Assembly: GCF_047425875.1 (NCBI RefSeq)
Contig: NZ_CP179727.1
Coordinates: 744,001 to 808,000, forward strand
Length of the DNA stretch: 64,000 nt
Direction: 5' to 3'
Source: Macrococcoides animalis
GTDB taxonomy: Bacteria; Bacillota; Bacilli; Staphylococcales; Staphylococcaceae
Shown here in pieces: positions 8,271-16,618 of this stretch (position 1 is its first letter; each line of letters begins with the position of its first letter). The notes beneath the pieces were generated by a model. It searched no databases. It saw only the letters and a program-made list of their open reading frames with translations, and was not told the origin of the DNA. The translations under genes and the position numbers were made by a program.

Positions 8271-9187
8271 TATTTATTCTTAGTAATCAATATTTCAATC
8301 AATTGCTTCTCACGATCTTTTTCGGCATTTACTAAATCTACATTAGAATAATCGTAGAATCCTTTTCCTGTTTTTGTTCCTAATTCATTAATCTCATTTT
8401 TCTCAGTCAGTATTTCTGGTGTATCTTGTCTATTACTTAAGTCAGGGAATAGATTTGAAACCACTTTATCCCATGTATCAAGTCCACCAAAATCTGCAAT
8501 TTCAAAAGGACCATTTAATGCCCATCTTAAGCCAGGGCCATATTTCACTGCTTTATCAATATCTTCTATTGTTGCAATATTATTTTCTACTAGATTAAAT
8601 GCCTCTCTAAGTAGCGCTGCTTGTAATCTATTCGCTACAAATCCATCGATATCTTGTCTTAATATAATCACTTCTTTGCCACATTGTTCTAGTAATGACC
8701 TCACATAATTGATATCTTCTTCAGACATAGAATTTGTCACAACTTCTACTAACGGTACAAGGTGTCCGGGATTAAAATAATGTGTGATACAGATTTTATT
8801 TTGATGTTGATATAGCTTTTGTAACTTCTCTAAACTAAATGTAGAAGTATTGGATGCAACAATAACTTCCTCTGATAATAGTTCACTTAAGGCGTGATAA
8901 AGTTGTTCTTTAATACTTAAGACCTCAGGCACAGCTTCGATAATGATATCACTTTCACTTACTGCTTCTTCAAGATTCTCTATGAATGTAATATTATTCA
9001 TAACAACAGTTGAATCTTCAATTAACTTATATTCTTTTTGGATTTGTAAATGCTCGTTTATTTTATTATGTGCAAGTTCTAAGCTTTCTTTTTTCACATC
9101 AAACAATTTAACTTTAATATTTGCTAAAGCAAAGGACAGAGCAATTGTTCTACCCATAATACCTGCACCTAATATTGTGACTGACAT
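8270..9187 (-). CDS. 3-hydroxyacyl-CoA (3-hydroxybutyryl-CoA) dehydrogenase family protein
   Basis: The 305-residue protein has an N-terminal Rossmann domain (VTILGAGIMGRTIALSFALANIKVKLFD), the family segments VASNTSTFSLEKL and ICITHYFNPGHLVPLVEVV, and a C-terminal helical domain with GFVANRLQAALLREAFNLVE and GKGFYDYSN. It would oxidise 3-hydroxyacyl-CoA to 3-ketoacyl-CoA with NAD in the cytoplasm. It is the last gene of the atoE-to-bdhA operon, 16 bases after bdhA. The N- and C-terminal motifs are also seen in L-carnitine dehydrogenases and gulonate dehydrogenases, so the exact substrate is uncertain, but the neighbours favour a C4 acyl substrate. Confidence 0.82.
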   Translation of the reverse strand: MSVTILGAGIMGRTIALSFALANIKVKLFDVKKESLELAHNKINEHLQIQKEYKLIEDSTVVMNNITFIENLEEAVSESDIIIEAVPEVLSIKEQLYHALSELLSEEVIVASNTSTFSLEKLQKLYQHQNKICITHYFNPGHLVPLVEVVTNSMSEEDINYVRSLLEQCGKEVIILRQDIDGFVANRLQAALLREAFNLVENNIATIEDIDKAVKYGPGLRWALNGPFEIADFGGLDTWDKVVSNLFPDLSNRQDTPEILTEKNEINELGTKTGKGFYDYSNVDLVNAEKDREKQLIEILITKNK

Positions 9188-9203
9188 ATAATCACCTCAA
9201 TTT

Positions 9204-9965
9204 TTATTGGACAGTATAACCACCATCAATGATGATACTTTGTCCTGTTACAGCTGTTGTTGTTTCCTTACTTAAAAATATACAATAATCACAAATTTCC
9301 TGAATATCGATTAATTTCTTTTGAGGCACTAATGGATAGATGACTTCATCTAAAACTTGTTCTACTGATACGTTTCTTGTCTTCGCTAAGTCTTCCATTT
9401 GCCCTCTTACAAGCGGTGTGTCAATATATCCAGGACAAATTGCATTGACGGTAACACCGTTTGTCGCTAACTCAAGTGCCGCAACCTTAGTTAAACCAAT
9501 TAAACCGTGTTTAGCTGAATTGTAGGCACTTTTACCACTAAAGCCTATGACGCCATTGATTGAACTCATATTCAAGATTCTACCGTAATTTTGTTGTTTC
9601 ATAATCGGTGATACATACTTAATAAACTTAAAGGGTGCGATTAACATGATATTGATCATCATTTCAAATTTTTCACTAGGAAAATCTTCAATCATACTTA
9701 CATGTTGTAGTCCTGCATTGTTAATTAGCACGTCAATCGTTCCAAAATGTGACTTTGCAGATTCTACTACATTTTTTATATCATTCTCATTTGTTACATC
9801 ACATCGTACCGTTAACACGTTTTCTTGATTAAAATTTATTGCTTCACTTTTTAATTTTTCTTCATTAATATCAACCATTACAACATTATAGTTTTCATTT
9901 ATATATGTTTTAGTAAGTTCTAACCCAATACCTGACGCGGCACCTGTAATAATTGCAGTCTTCAT
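9204..9965 (-). CDS. bdhA: 3-hydroxybutyrate dehydrogenase (short-chain dehydrogenase/reductase)
   Basis: The 253-residue protein is a classical SDR: cofactor motif TGAASGIG (residues 7-14), DVTNENDI, the NNAG motif (87-90), the catalytic Ser in NMSSINGV, and YNSAKHG holding the YxxxK pair. Its similarity to D-3-hydroxybutyrate dehydrogenases extends over the substrate loop (CPGYIDTPLVRGQM). It interconverts D-3-hydroxybutyrate and acetoacetate with NAD. The gene lies directly after the GntP-type permease and after scoAB, the same arrangement as the B. subtilis yxjC-scoA-scoB-yxjF cluster, which supports the assignment. Confidence 0.85.
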   Translation of the reverse strand: MKTAIITGAASGIGLELTKTYINENYNVVMVDINEEKLKSEAINFNQENVLTVRCDVTNENDIKNVVESAKSHFGTIDVLINNAGLQHVSMIEDFPSEKFEMMINIMLIAPFKFIKYVSPIMKQQNYGRILNMSSINGVIGFSGKSAYNSAKHGLIGLTKVAALELATNGVTVNAICPGYIDTPLVRGQMEDLAKTRNVSVEQVLDEVIYPLVPQKKLIDIQEICDYCIFLSKETTTAVTGQSIIIDGGYTVQ

Positions 9966-9976
9966 ATCTATTCCTC

Positions 9977-11389
9977 CTATACTAATCCTGTTAACGTGTA
10001 AATACCGATGATAAAGAATACTGCTAATGTCTTAATGACTGTTACTGCAAATATATCTTTATACGATTGTTTATGTGTTAAACCGGTTACAGCAAGTAAT
10101 GTGATCACTGCTCCATTATGTGGTAATGTGTCCATACCACCTGATGCCATTGAAATAACTCTATGCATCACTTCTGGTGAAATATTTGCTGCTTCAATCA
10201 TCTTAACGTATGATTCCCCCATGACACCTAACGCAATACTCATACCACCTGATGCACTACCTGTAACACCTGCTAATACAGTAGTTGTTACAGCACCATT
10301 TACTAATGGGTTATCAATTGCACTTGAAATACCGTTACTAATCATTTTAAATCCTGGTAAAGCGGCAATAACACCACCAAAGCCATACTCAGCTCCTGTA
10401 TTCATTACAGCTAGTAAACTTCCGGCAATTGCAGCATTTACTCCAACTTTAAATTGAGATGTTACACGTTTAAAGTTAAATAATAATGCTGATAGAATTC
10501 CTAATAATAACGCTGATTCTAAGGACCAGATTGCAATAACTGATTTAATCTCAATTGGTGGCGTGTCTTTCACACCAGTACCATCAAACTTAAATTGTTC
10601 GCCATAAATTTTAGGTAAGTAACTTGTTAATACCCTGTTAGTAACCGCAACTAATACTAATGGTAGAAATGCTAATAATACTTTTATCCCTTTTACATCT
10701 TCACCATATTCAACATTGGCTTCTTCTTCAACGATTTCATTATTAATACCATAATAACCTTCACCATTTTTAATCGATTTTCTTTTACTCCATTCTAGAT
10801 AAGCTAAACCTAGTATCAGTACAAATATACTACCTAACACACCTAAAATAGGTGCTGCATATATATCAGTTTTAAAGAATGGTGTCGGTATAACATTCTG
10901 AATTTGTGGTGTGCCAGGTAACGCATCCATCGTAAAACTAAATGCTCCAAGTGCAATCGTTCCTGGTATAAGTCTTTTTGTAATATTTGCTTCTTGGAAT
11001 AATTTCTTTGCAAATGGATACACAGCAAATACAACAACAAATAAACTCACACCACTATAAGTTAATACTGCACATAAAATAACAATTGCAGCAATCGCAT
11101 TTTTCGCGCCAATCACTCTTACAATAAATTTTGCAATTATTTCTGCAATACCTGAAAGTTCAATGACTTTACCGAATATTGCTCCCAATAAAAATACTGC
11201 GAAGTAACTCTTAATAAATCCTGACATTTTCAGCATAAATACTTCTGAGAAAAACGGAAGCATATGATGAGGGTTTGTTAATAAAACCGCTAATAAGGCA
11301 CATAAAGGTGCAAATAAAATAACAGAGTATCCTTTATATGCTACAAACATTAATAATCCAAGTGCTAATAATACAATCAGTAAGTCCAT
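9977..11389 (-). CDS. GntP-family permease, probable 3-hydroxybutyrate transporter
   Basis: The 470-residue protein has about 12 membrane segments and GntP-family motifs such as LTYSGVSLFVVVFAVYPFAK, FTMDALPGTPQIQNVIPTPF and MASGGMDTLPHNGAVITLL. GntP members import gluconate and other hydroxy acids with protons. Here the gene lies between scoB and bdhA, where B. subtilis has yxjC, the presumed hydroxybutyrate permease, so 3-hydroxybutyrate is the likeliest substrate. Uptake of gluconate or citrate cannot be excluded by sequence. A 46-base gap separates it from scoB with no clear terminator. Confidence 0.83.
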   Translation of the reverse strand: MDLLIVLLALGLLMFVAYKGYSVILFAPLCALLAVLLTNPHHMLPFFSEVFMLKMSGFIKSYFAVFLLGAIFGKVIELSGIAEIIAKFIVRVIGAKNAIAAIVILCAVLTYSGVSLFVVVFAVYPFAKKLFQEANITKRLIPGTIALGAFSFTMDALPGTPQIQNVIPTPFFKTDIYAAPILGVLGSIFVLILGLAYLEWSKRKSIKNGEGYYGINNEIVEEEANVEYGEDVKGIKVLLAFLPLVLVAVTNRVLTSYLPKIYGEQFKFDGTGVKDTPPIEIKSVIAIWSLESALLLGILSALLFNFKRVTSQFKVGVNAAIAGSLLAVMNTGAEYGFGGVIAALPGFKMISNGISSAIDNPLVNGAVTTTVLAGVTGSASGGMSIALGVMGESYVKMIEAANISPEVMHRVISMASGGMDTLPHNGAVITLLAVTGLTHKQSYKDIFAVTVIKTLAVFFIIGIYTLTGLV

Positions 11390-11435
11390 ACAATCCCACC
11401 CTAACTTAAAAAGTCCCTTTGTTTTTATTTAGTTT

Positions 11436-12074
11436 TTATTTTAGTTTTACTTCATAATTCGCTTCTGTGTTTTCTTTCAAATACTCTTCAGTTGTACCAT
11501 TCAATAATTCAGTTAAATACATTTTCCCTTCGACAAATTCAAACACTGCTAAATCCGTAATTAATTTATCGACAACTTGCTTACCTGTTAAAGGCAATGT
11601 ACACTCCGATTTTACTTTTGATTCTCCGTGTTTATTCATGTGTTCCATCACGACGATAACTGACTTTGCACCATGGACTAAATCCATAGCACCTCCCATA
11701 CCTTTAACCAGTTTCTTTGGAATCATCCAATTTGCTAAATCTCCTGATTCACTCACTTCCATTCCTCCAAGTATTGCAAGGTCAATATGTCCACCACGAA
11801 TCATACCGAAGCTTTCAGCAGAGTCGAAGTAAACGGCACCTTTTGCTGCTGTTACTGTCTCTTTTCCTGCATTGATTAAGTCAGCATCAAGTTCTGCTTC
11901 AGTAGGATATGGTCCAATACCTAATAATCCATTTTCAGATTGATAGAAAACATTCTCCACATTATCATTTGCTTCATTTGCAACTAAAGTAGGCATACCA
12001 ATTCCTAAGTTGATATACATGTTACTTTTAATCTCTTGTGCAGCACGCTTAATAATTACACTTCTATCTGCCAT
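11436..12074 (-). CDS. scoB: 3-oxoacid CoA-transferase subunit B
   Basis: This 212-residue protein is the B subunit of succinyl-CoA:3-ketoacid (acetoacetyl) CoA-transferase. It shows NLGIGMPTLVANE, the active-site glutamate in YQSENGLLGIGPYP and the C-terminal ECTLPLTGKQVVDKLITDLAVFEF typical of ScoB/AtoA. The complex moves CoA from succinyl-CoA or acetyl-CoA to acetoacetate in the cytoplasm. It starts one base after the scoA stop codon, so the two subunits are translated together. Confidence 0.92.
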   Translation of the reverse strand: MADRSVIIKRAAQEIKSNMYINLGIGMPTLVANEANDNVENVFYQSENGLLGIGPYPTEAELDADLINAGKETVTAAKGAVYFDSAESFGMIRGGHIDLAILGGMEVSESGDLANWMIPKKLVKGMGGAMDLVHGAKSVIVVMEHMNKHGESKVKSECTLPLTGKQVVDKLITDLAVFEFVEGKMYLTELLNGTTEEYLKENTEANYEVKLK

Positions 12075-12773
12075 TTATTTCTCCTCCTTTAATACAGTAC
12101 GTTCAATTCTTTTCTCGAATTGCTCCCCTAAATAAACATGTTGAACATAAATGCCAGGTGTATGAATCTGATCTGGATCAAGTTCGCCCACTTCAACTAT
12201 TTCTTCTACTTCAGCAATTGTGATTTTACCTGCTGTTGCACATAACGGATTAAAGTTTCTTGCTGTTTTTCTATAAATTAAATTGCCCAACTTATCAGCT
12301 TTCCATGCTTTCACTAATGCATAATCGCCAACAATAGATTCTTCTAATAGATATTCTTCACCATTAAATTCTTTCGTTTCTTTACCTTCAGCTATGGGTG
12401 TACCTACACCTGTCTTAGTATAAAAACCTGGAATACCTGCTCCTCCAGCACGAAGTTTTTCAGCTAATGTTCCTTGTGGTGTCAATTCAACTTCTAATTC
12501 ACCATTTAAATACTGACTTTCAAAAGTTTTATTTTCACCAACGTAAGAGCTAATCATTTTATCAACTTGCTTGTCATGTAGTAATAAACCAAGACCAAAG
12601 TCATCTACACCACAATTATTACTGACCACTGTTAAACCTTTAGTCCCTTTTTCTTTGATTGCATTTATAGAATGCTCTGGGATACCACATAAACCAAATC
12701 CACCAACAACTAATGTCATACCGTCCTTTAAATCTTTAATGCCTTCATTGATATCATGAATTACTTTACTCAT
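12075..12773 (-). CDS. scoA: 3-oxoacid CoA-transferase subunit A
   Basis: The 232-residue A subunit has the CoA-transferase family 1 signatures LVVGGFGLCGIPEHSI, VVSNNCGVDDFGLG, LTPQGTLAEKLRAGGAGIPG and FYTKTGVGTPIAEGKE. With ScoB it activates acetoacetate to acetoacetyl-CoA, which the thiolase encoded just upstream then splits to two acetyl-CoA. It follows the thiolase gene by 18 bases and abuts scoB. The length is normal for the separate-subunit form. Confidence 0.92.
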   Translation of the reverse strand: MSKVIHDINEGIKDLKDGMTLVVGGFGLCGIPEHSINAIKEKGTKGLTVVSNNCGVDDFGLGLLLHDKQVDKMISSYVGENKTFESQYLNGELEVELTPQGTLAEKLRAGGAGIPGFYTKTGVGTPIAEGKETKEFNGEEYLLEESIVGDYALVKAWKADKLGNLIYRKTARNFNPLCATAGKITIAEVEEIVEVGELDPDQIHTPGIYVQHVYLGEQFEKRIERTVLKEEK

Positions 12774-12791
12774 GTGAATTGCCTCCTTTTA

Positions 12792-13970
12792 TTATCTTGA
12801 TACAATGATTGAGATACCTTGACCGCCACCTATACATAATGTTGCTAAACCTTTTTTACAATCTCTTTTCTTCATTTCATGCAATAAAGTGACTAATATT
12901 CTTGCACCAGATGCTCCAATTGGATGTCCTAATGCGATTGCCCCGCCATTAACATTAACTTTTTCATAGTCATACTTTAAATCTTTACCAACAGCTAAGC
13001 TTTGCGCAGCAAAGGCTTCATTACTCTCAATTAAATCAATTTCATCTAATGAGTGTTTTGTTTTTTTCAACGCTTCTTTGACCGCATCGACTGGGCCGAT
13101 ACCCATAATCTCAGGATCAACACCACTCTTACCAAATCCTTCAATCGTTGCTAAAATCTCTAAACCTTTTTCTTTAGCTTTTGATTCTGTCATTAAACAA
13201 AGTAATGCCGCACCATCGTTAATACCTGATGACGTTCCTGCAGTTACAGAGCCCTCTTTCTTAAATGCTGGTCTTAACTTACTTAAACTCTCAATCTTCA
13301 ATCCTGCTCTTGGGAATTCATCAGTATCAAAGATCGTAGGATCACCTTTGCGTGATGGTATTTCAATTGGAATAATTTCATCCTTAAACCTGTTTGATTC
13401 AATCGCTTTATTTGCTTTCTCTTGTGAAGCGAGTGCAAATTCATCTTGTTCTTCTCTAGATATTGAATACTTCTTTGCTAAATTCTCAGCAGTAATTCCC
13501 ATATGGAACTGATTGAAGTAATCAGTTAAACCATCATAAATCATCGTATCTTTTAATTTTTGGTCACCCATTTTGAATCCAAACCTAGTGCCCTCTAACA
13601 CATGCGGTGATAGTGACATATTCTCCATACCACCCGCTATGACAACATCATTATCACCAAGTAATATAGATTGATAGGCTAATTCAATCGCTTTTAAGCC
13701 AGATCCACATACTTTATTAATCGTCATTGCAGAAGTAGATTGATTCAAACCACCATTGATTGTTGCTATACGTGCTGGATTCTGTCCTTGCCCCGCCTGC
13801 AATACATTTCCAAGAATGACTTCATCCACTTCATTTTCATTTAAATTTAATTGCTTCACTGTTGCTTCAATTAACTTTGCTCCCATTTCATGTGCAGGAA
13901 TATCCTTTAATGTCCCTCCAAAAGAACCAATCGCTGTTCTAAAAGCTGAAACAATTACTACCTTTTCCAT
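12792..13970 (-). CDS. Acetyl-CoA C-acetyltransferase (thiolase)
   Basis: The 392-residue thiolase contains the acylated cysteine motif NKVCGSGLKAIELAYQSI (about 85-100), GGMENMSLSPHVL, the NEAFAAQSLAV segment, the histidine motif NGGAIALGHPIGASGARI and the second catalytic cysteine in LATLCIGGGQGI. It splits acetoacetyl-CoA into two acetyl-CoA, or works in the synthetic direction. Its place between atoE and scoA marks it as the degradative enzyme of this operon rather than the mevalonate-pathway copy. The start 13970 has a GGGGG-rich ribosome site. Confidence 0.9.
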   Translation of the reverse strand: MEKVVIVSAFRTAIGSFGGTLKDIPAHEMGAKLIEATVKQLNLNENEVDEVILGNVLQAGQGQNPARIATINGGLNQSTSAMTINKVCGSGLKAIELAYQSILLGDNDVVIAGGMENMSLSPHVLEGTRFGFKMGDQKLKDTMIYDGLTDYFNQFHMGITAENLAKKYSISREEQDEFALASQEKANKAIESNRFKDEIIPIEIPSRKGDPTIFDTDEFPRAGLKIESLSKLRPAFKKEGSVTAGTSSGINDGAALLCLMTESKAKEKGLEILATIEGFGKSGVDPEIMGIGPVDAVKEALKKTKHSLDEIDLIESNEAFAAQSLAVGKDLKYDYEKVNVNGGAIALGHPIGASGARILVTLLHEMKKRDCKKGLATLCIGGGQGISIIVSR

Positions 13971-13983
13971 AACTAAATCCCCC

Positions 13984-15306
13984 TTAAATAATTAAGAATG
14001 TTGCACAAATAATGACTCCTGAAAGTATCAATACAAATAAACAGAAACCCATAATATCTTTTGCTTTCAATCCAGCAATAGCTAGCGCAGGTAAAGCCCA
14101 GAACGGTTGAATCATATTTGTCCAAGCATCTCCCCAAGCTATAGCCATCGACATCACAGCATTACTTACACCAAGTTCTTTCGCTGCTTCAATCATAATT
14201 GGGCCTTGAACAGCCCATTGTCCACCACCACTCGGTACAAAGAAGTTAACAACACCAGCACTTAAGAATGCGAGTGCCGGGAAAGTTTGTTCGTTGGAAA
14301 TATTTAAGAAAGTATCTGTAATATTTTTAGCTACACCTGATTGCGTCATCATTCCCATTAGTCCAGCATAAAACGGAAACTGAATTAAGATAGAACCGAC
14401 ACCTTTAGCAGCATCATTCACTGCATCGATATAATTTCTTGGTGTACCGTGTAGAATTAATCCAACAAATAAGAAAATAAAATTAACAATATCTAAATTG
14501 AGATTAAAGCCATTTTTCATAAAGAAATAAACAATATAAATGAGTCCAACTAAACCAATTAAATAATTTAATATAACGCTATGTTCGATTCTTTCAGCTG
14601 GCGTCAACTTAGACTTATCTATAACTTCCTCATGATTCGTATTCTCCACTAGTAAATTTTTATCAATGATGAAACGATCTTCTTTCTTTGGATGCATAAA
14701 ATAATTTAGTATTGGAATACTAATCATTAACACAGCTACTAATAATAAATTCCATGGCGAGAAAATCGTTTCATTTACAGGAACTAAACCCATTTGCTTT
14801 TCGAATGGATGACCTTTAGTAGCAATCGTTAATGGAATTGAACCAGATAAACCACCATGCCAAATTAAAAACCCTGAGTAACTACTTGCAATTAATAATC
14901 TGTAATCCGTATCATCACGAACTCTTGCAACTTCTTTCGCATATAATACACCTAGCACTAAACCAAATCCCCAGTTAATAAAACAAGCAAGTGCAGCAAC
15001 AAATGAAACCATTATTATCGCTTGACCAGCAGTTCTCGGTAAACGTGCTAACCAACGTAGCAATTTACTAAATGGTTTACTCATCGCCATGACATGTCCT
15101 AATAACAAAATTAAAGCCATTTGAATCGTAAATGATAATAGTGCCCAAAAACCATCGCCCCAGAATGTAATCATTTCAACAGGTCCGGTGTTCGTTGTAA
15201 AAATGCCAATACCATAAACAAACAGGGTTAATAAAATAACGATTACAAGTGGATCTGGTAAAAATCTTTCCATTAATCTCGTCGAAAGACGTGTCAAAGC
15301 CTTCAT
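13984..15306 (-). CDS. atoE: Short-chain fatty acid transporter AtoE
   Basis: The 440-residue integral membrane protein matches the AtoE family along its length: RLMERFLPDPLVIVILLTL, LLGHVMAMSKPFSKLLRWLA, WGFGLVLGVLYAKEVARV, GGLSGSIPLTIATKGHPFE and FFVPSGGGQWAVQGPIMIEA. AtoE imports short-chain fatty acids such as acetoacetate or butyrate. It is the first gene of the ketone-body operon; AAAGGGG lies about 9 bases before the ATG. Two identical 18-bp palindromes lie 44-95 bases upstream and are probably bound by the LacI-type regulator encoded just beyond them. Confidence 0.9.
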   Translation of the reverse strand: MKALTRLSTRLMERFLPDPLVIVILLTLFVYGIGIFTTNTGPVEMITFWGDGFWALLSFTIQMALILLLGHVMAMSKPFSKLLRWLARLPRTAGQAIIMVSFVAALACFINWGFGLVLGVLYAKEVARVRDDTDYRLLIASSYSGFLIWHGGLSGSIPLTIATKGHPFEKQMGLVPVNETIFSPWNLLLVAVLMISIPILNYFMHPKKEDRFIIDKNLLVENTNHEEVIDKSKLTPAERIEHSVILNYLIGLVGLIYIVYFFMKNGFNLNLDIVNFIFLFVGLILHGTPRNYIDAVNDAAKGVGSILIQFPFYAGLMGMMTQSGVAKNITDTFLNISNEQTFPALAFLSAGVVNFFVPSGGGQWAVQGPIMIEAAKELGVSNAVMSMAIAWGDAWTNMIQPFWALPALAIAGLKAKDIMGFCLFVLILSGVIICATFLII

Positions 15307-15349
15307 TCAAACATCCCCTTTGTCTGATTTTTCTGAAATTAATTTATAA

Positions 15350-15367
15350 TTTGAATACGTATTCAAA
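15350..15367. promoter_or_regulatory. Operator 1 for the LacI-type regulator
   Basis: TTTGAATACGTATTCAAA is a perfect 18-bp palindrome with a central CG, the form bound by LacI/GalR dimers. It lies between the regulator gene and atoE, 44 bases before the atoE start codon. An identical copy lies 34 bp away. Confidence 0.8.
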
Positions 15368-15383
15368 AATAATCAGAACACAG

Positions 15384-15401
15384 TTTGAATACGTATTCAA
15401 A
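15384..15401. promoter_or_regulatory. Operator 2 for the LacI-type regulator
   Basis: This is a second identical copy of TTTGAATACGTATTCAAA, 34 bp centre to centre from the first and 13 bases past the regulator stop codon. Two perfect copies at about three helical turns suggest cooperative binding by two dimers. No clear sigma-A promoter was placed between them. Confidence 0.8.
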
Positions 15402-15414
15402 AGTTCATAAAATT

Positions 15415-16398
15415 TTAAACTGTCCCCCTATCAAAAACTTGAATCGGTAATGTTAACTGGCAATCTAACTTTTCATTATTCACAATTGCATCAATCAATT
15501 TAGTAATAGCTACTTGCGCCATAGTTTCTTCTGTTTTCACACCTATTGACGTTAAATTAAAATGTCTATGTTGCATCGTTTCAGTATTATCAATACTAAT
15601 TAATGCAAAATCATCCGGTATACTATAACCATGCTCACTTAAGATATCAAATACAAATAACGCAATCATATCTGTTGTTGCAAATATGGCAGTAGGTTTG
15701 TTTTCTCTATTGAACATATCAATTAAAATCGGTTCGATGGAATCATATGTCTCTTGCGTAACAATAATGTTTTCATCATTAATCGGCATACCTTGATTTT
15801 TAAGTTCATCTTTATAGCCTGACAATCTATCTTTAAAAGTAGATTTATTCAGCAAACCACCTAAATATAATATATTCTCATGCCCTTTTGACTTAAGAAA
15901 CTTTACAGCTTCTCTTCCAGCATTATAGTTATCCATTTCAACATAATTCCCACCATTTTTGTGTTTACGATTATACATAATGTATGGAATATTTAGATTC
16001 TCGAATTCTTCGAAATGCTCACTCTCATAATACATAGAAGACAAAATAATCCCGTCAGTCGTGTTCGCAAATACATTATCATAGACATTATTCATCTTCG
16101 CTTCTTCTTCGAAATAAACATTGACGTGAAAGCCATGTGCACTGGCATAATCAACAATGTATTTAGTAGACTCGACGAAGAATGGGCTATTTAATGTGCC
16201 GGAAATTAATGATATTTGGTTTGTTTTATTGCTGATAAGAGAACGCGCGATAGAATTAGGTCTATAGTTGAGTTCCTTCATGACCCTTTCTACTCTTTCT
16301 CTTTTATCTTTTTTGACTGATTTGGGATTGTTGATTACCCTCGATACAGTTGATTGAGAGACCCCTGCTTGTTTTGCGACTTCTTTTGATGAAACCAT
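15415..16398 (-). CDS. LacI-family transcriptional regulator of the ketone-body operon
   Basis: The 327-residue protein has the N-terminal LacI helix-turn-helix (SSKEVAKQAGVSQSTVSRVINN, residues 3-24), hinge RPNSIARSLIS, and a periplasmic-binding-protein-like sensor domain with FATTDMIALFVFDILSEHGYSIPDDFALISIDNTE. It is encoded directly before the atoE operon on the same strand, and two identical palindromes of LacI type separate them. It therefore most likely represses the operon until a ketone-body metabolite binds. A near-perfect cre site lies just upstream of its ribosome site. Confidence 0.87.
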   Translation of the reverse strand: MVSSKEVAKQAGVSQSTVSRVINNPKSVKKDKRERVERVMKELNYRPNSIARSLISNKTNQISLISGTLNSPFFVESTKYIVDYASAHGFHVNVYFEEEAKMNNVYDNVFANTTDGIILSSMYYESEHFEEFENLNIPYIMYNRKHKNGGNYVEMDNYNAGREAVKFLKSKGHENILYLGGLLNKSTFKDRLSGYKDELKNQGMPINDENIIVTQETYDSIEPILIDMFNRENKPTAIFATTDMIALFVFDILSEHGYSIPDDFALISIDNTETMQHRHFNLTSIGVKTEETMAQVAITKLIDAIVNNEKLDCQLTLPIQVFDRGTV

Positions 16399-16413
16399 TC
16401 TGCACCTCTTTAA

Positions 16414-16428
16414 AGTAAACGTTTACAT
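16414..16428 (-). promoter_or_regulatory. CcpA (cre) site upstream of the LacI-type regulator gene
   Basis: On the minus strand ATGTAAACGTTTACT fits the cre consensus WTGNAANCGNWWNCW at every position and has the palindrome GTAAACGTTTAC. It lies 16 bases upstream of the regulator start codon, between promoter and ribosome site, where CcpA would act as a roadblock. Confidence 0.7.
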
Positions 16429-16536
16429 TTATAAGTTAAACATTGTCTGATAATTCTGTCAATGGAATTTCGTAATTAATACCTGTATTTGATAATATTT
16501 TATTTCTAACTTCAAACGCAAAATAATATTATGAAA

Positions 16537-16566
16537 TTGACAGAATATTCACTTAATTACTATAAT
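16537..16566 (+). promoter_or_regulatory. Promoter of the MFS transporter gene
   Basis: TTGACA (16537-16542), an 18-base spacer and TATAAT (16561-16566) form a consensus sigma-A promoter 53 bases before the MFS start codon. The -35 region ATTGACAGAAT recurs inverted at 16453-16463, facing the LacI-type gene. Confidence 0.75.
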
Positions 16567-16618
16567 TGATTTAAATAATATTTAATGTGACTTAATTATA
16601 CACAAGGGGGATATTTTT

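Noticed and set aside
10008..10457. 149-aa frame antisense to the GntP-type permease gene
   Set aside because: It runs opposite to a clear membrane-protein gene, has no ribosome site and reads as the reverse image of hydrophobic codons.
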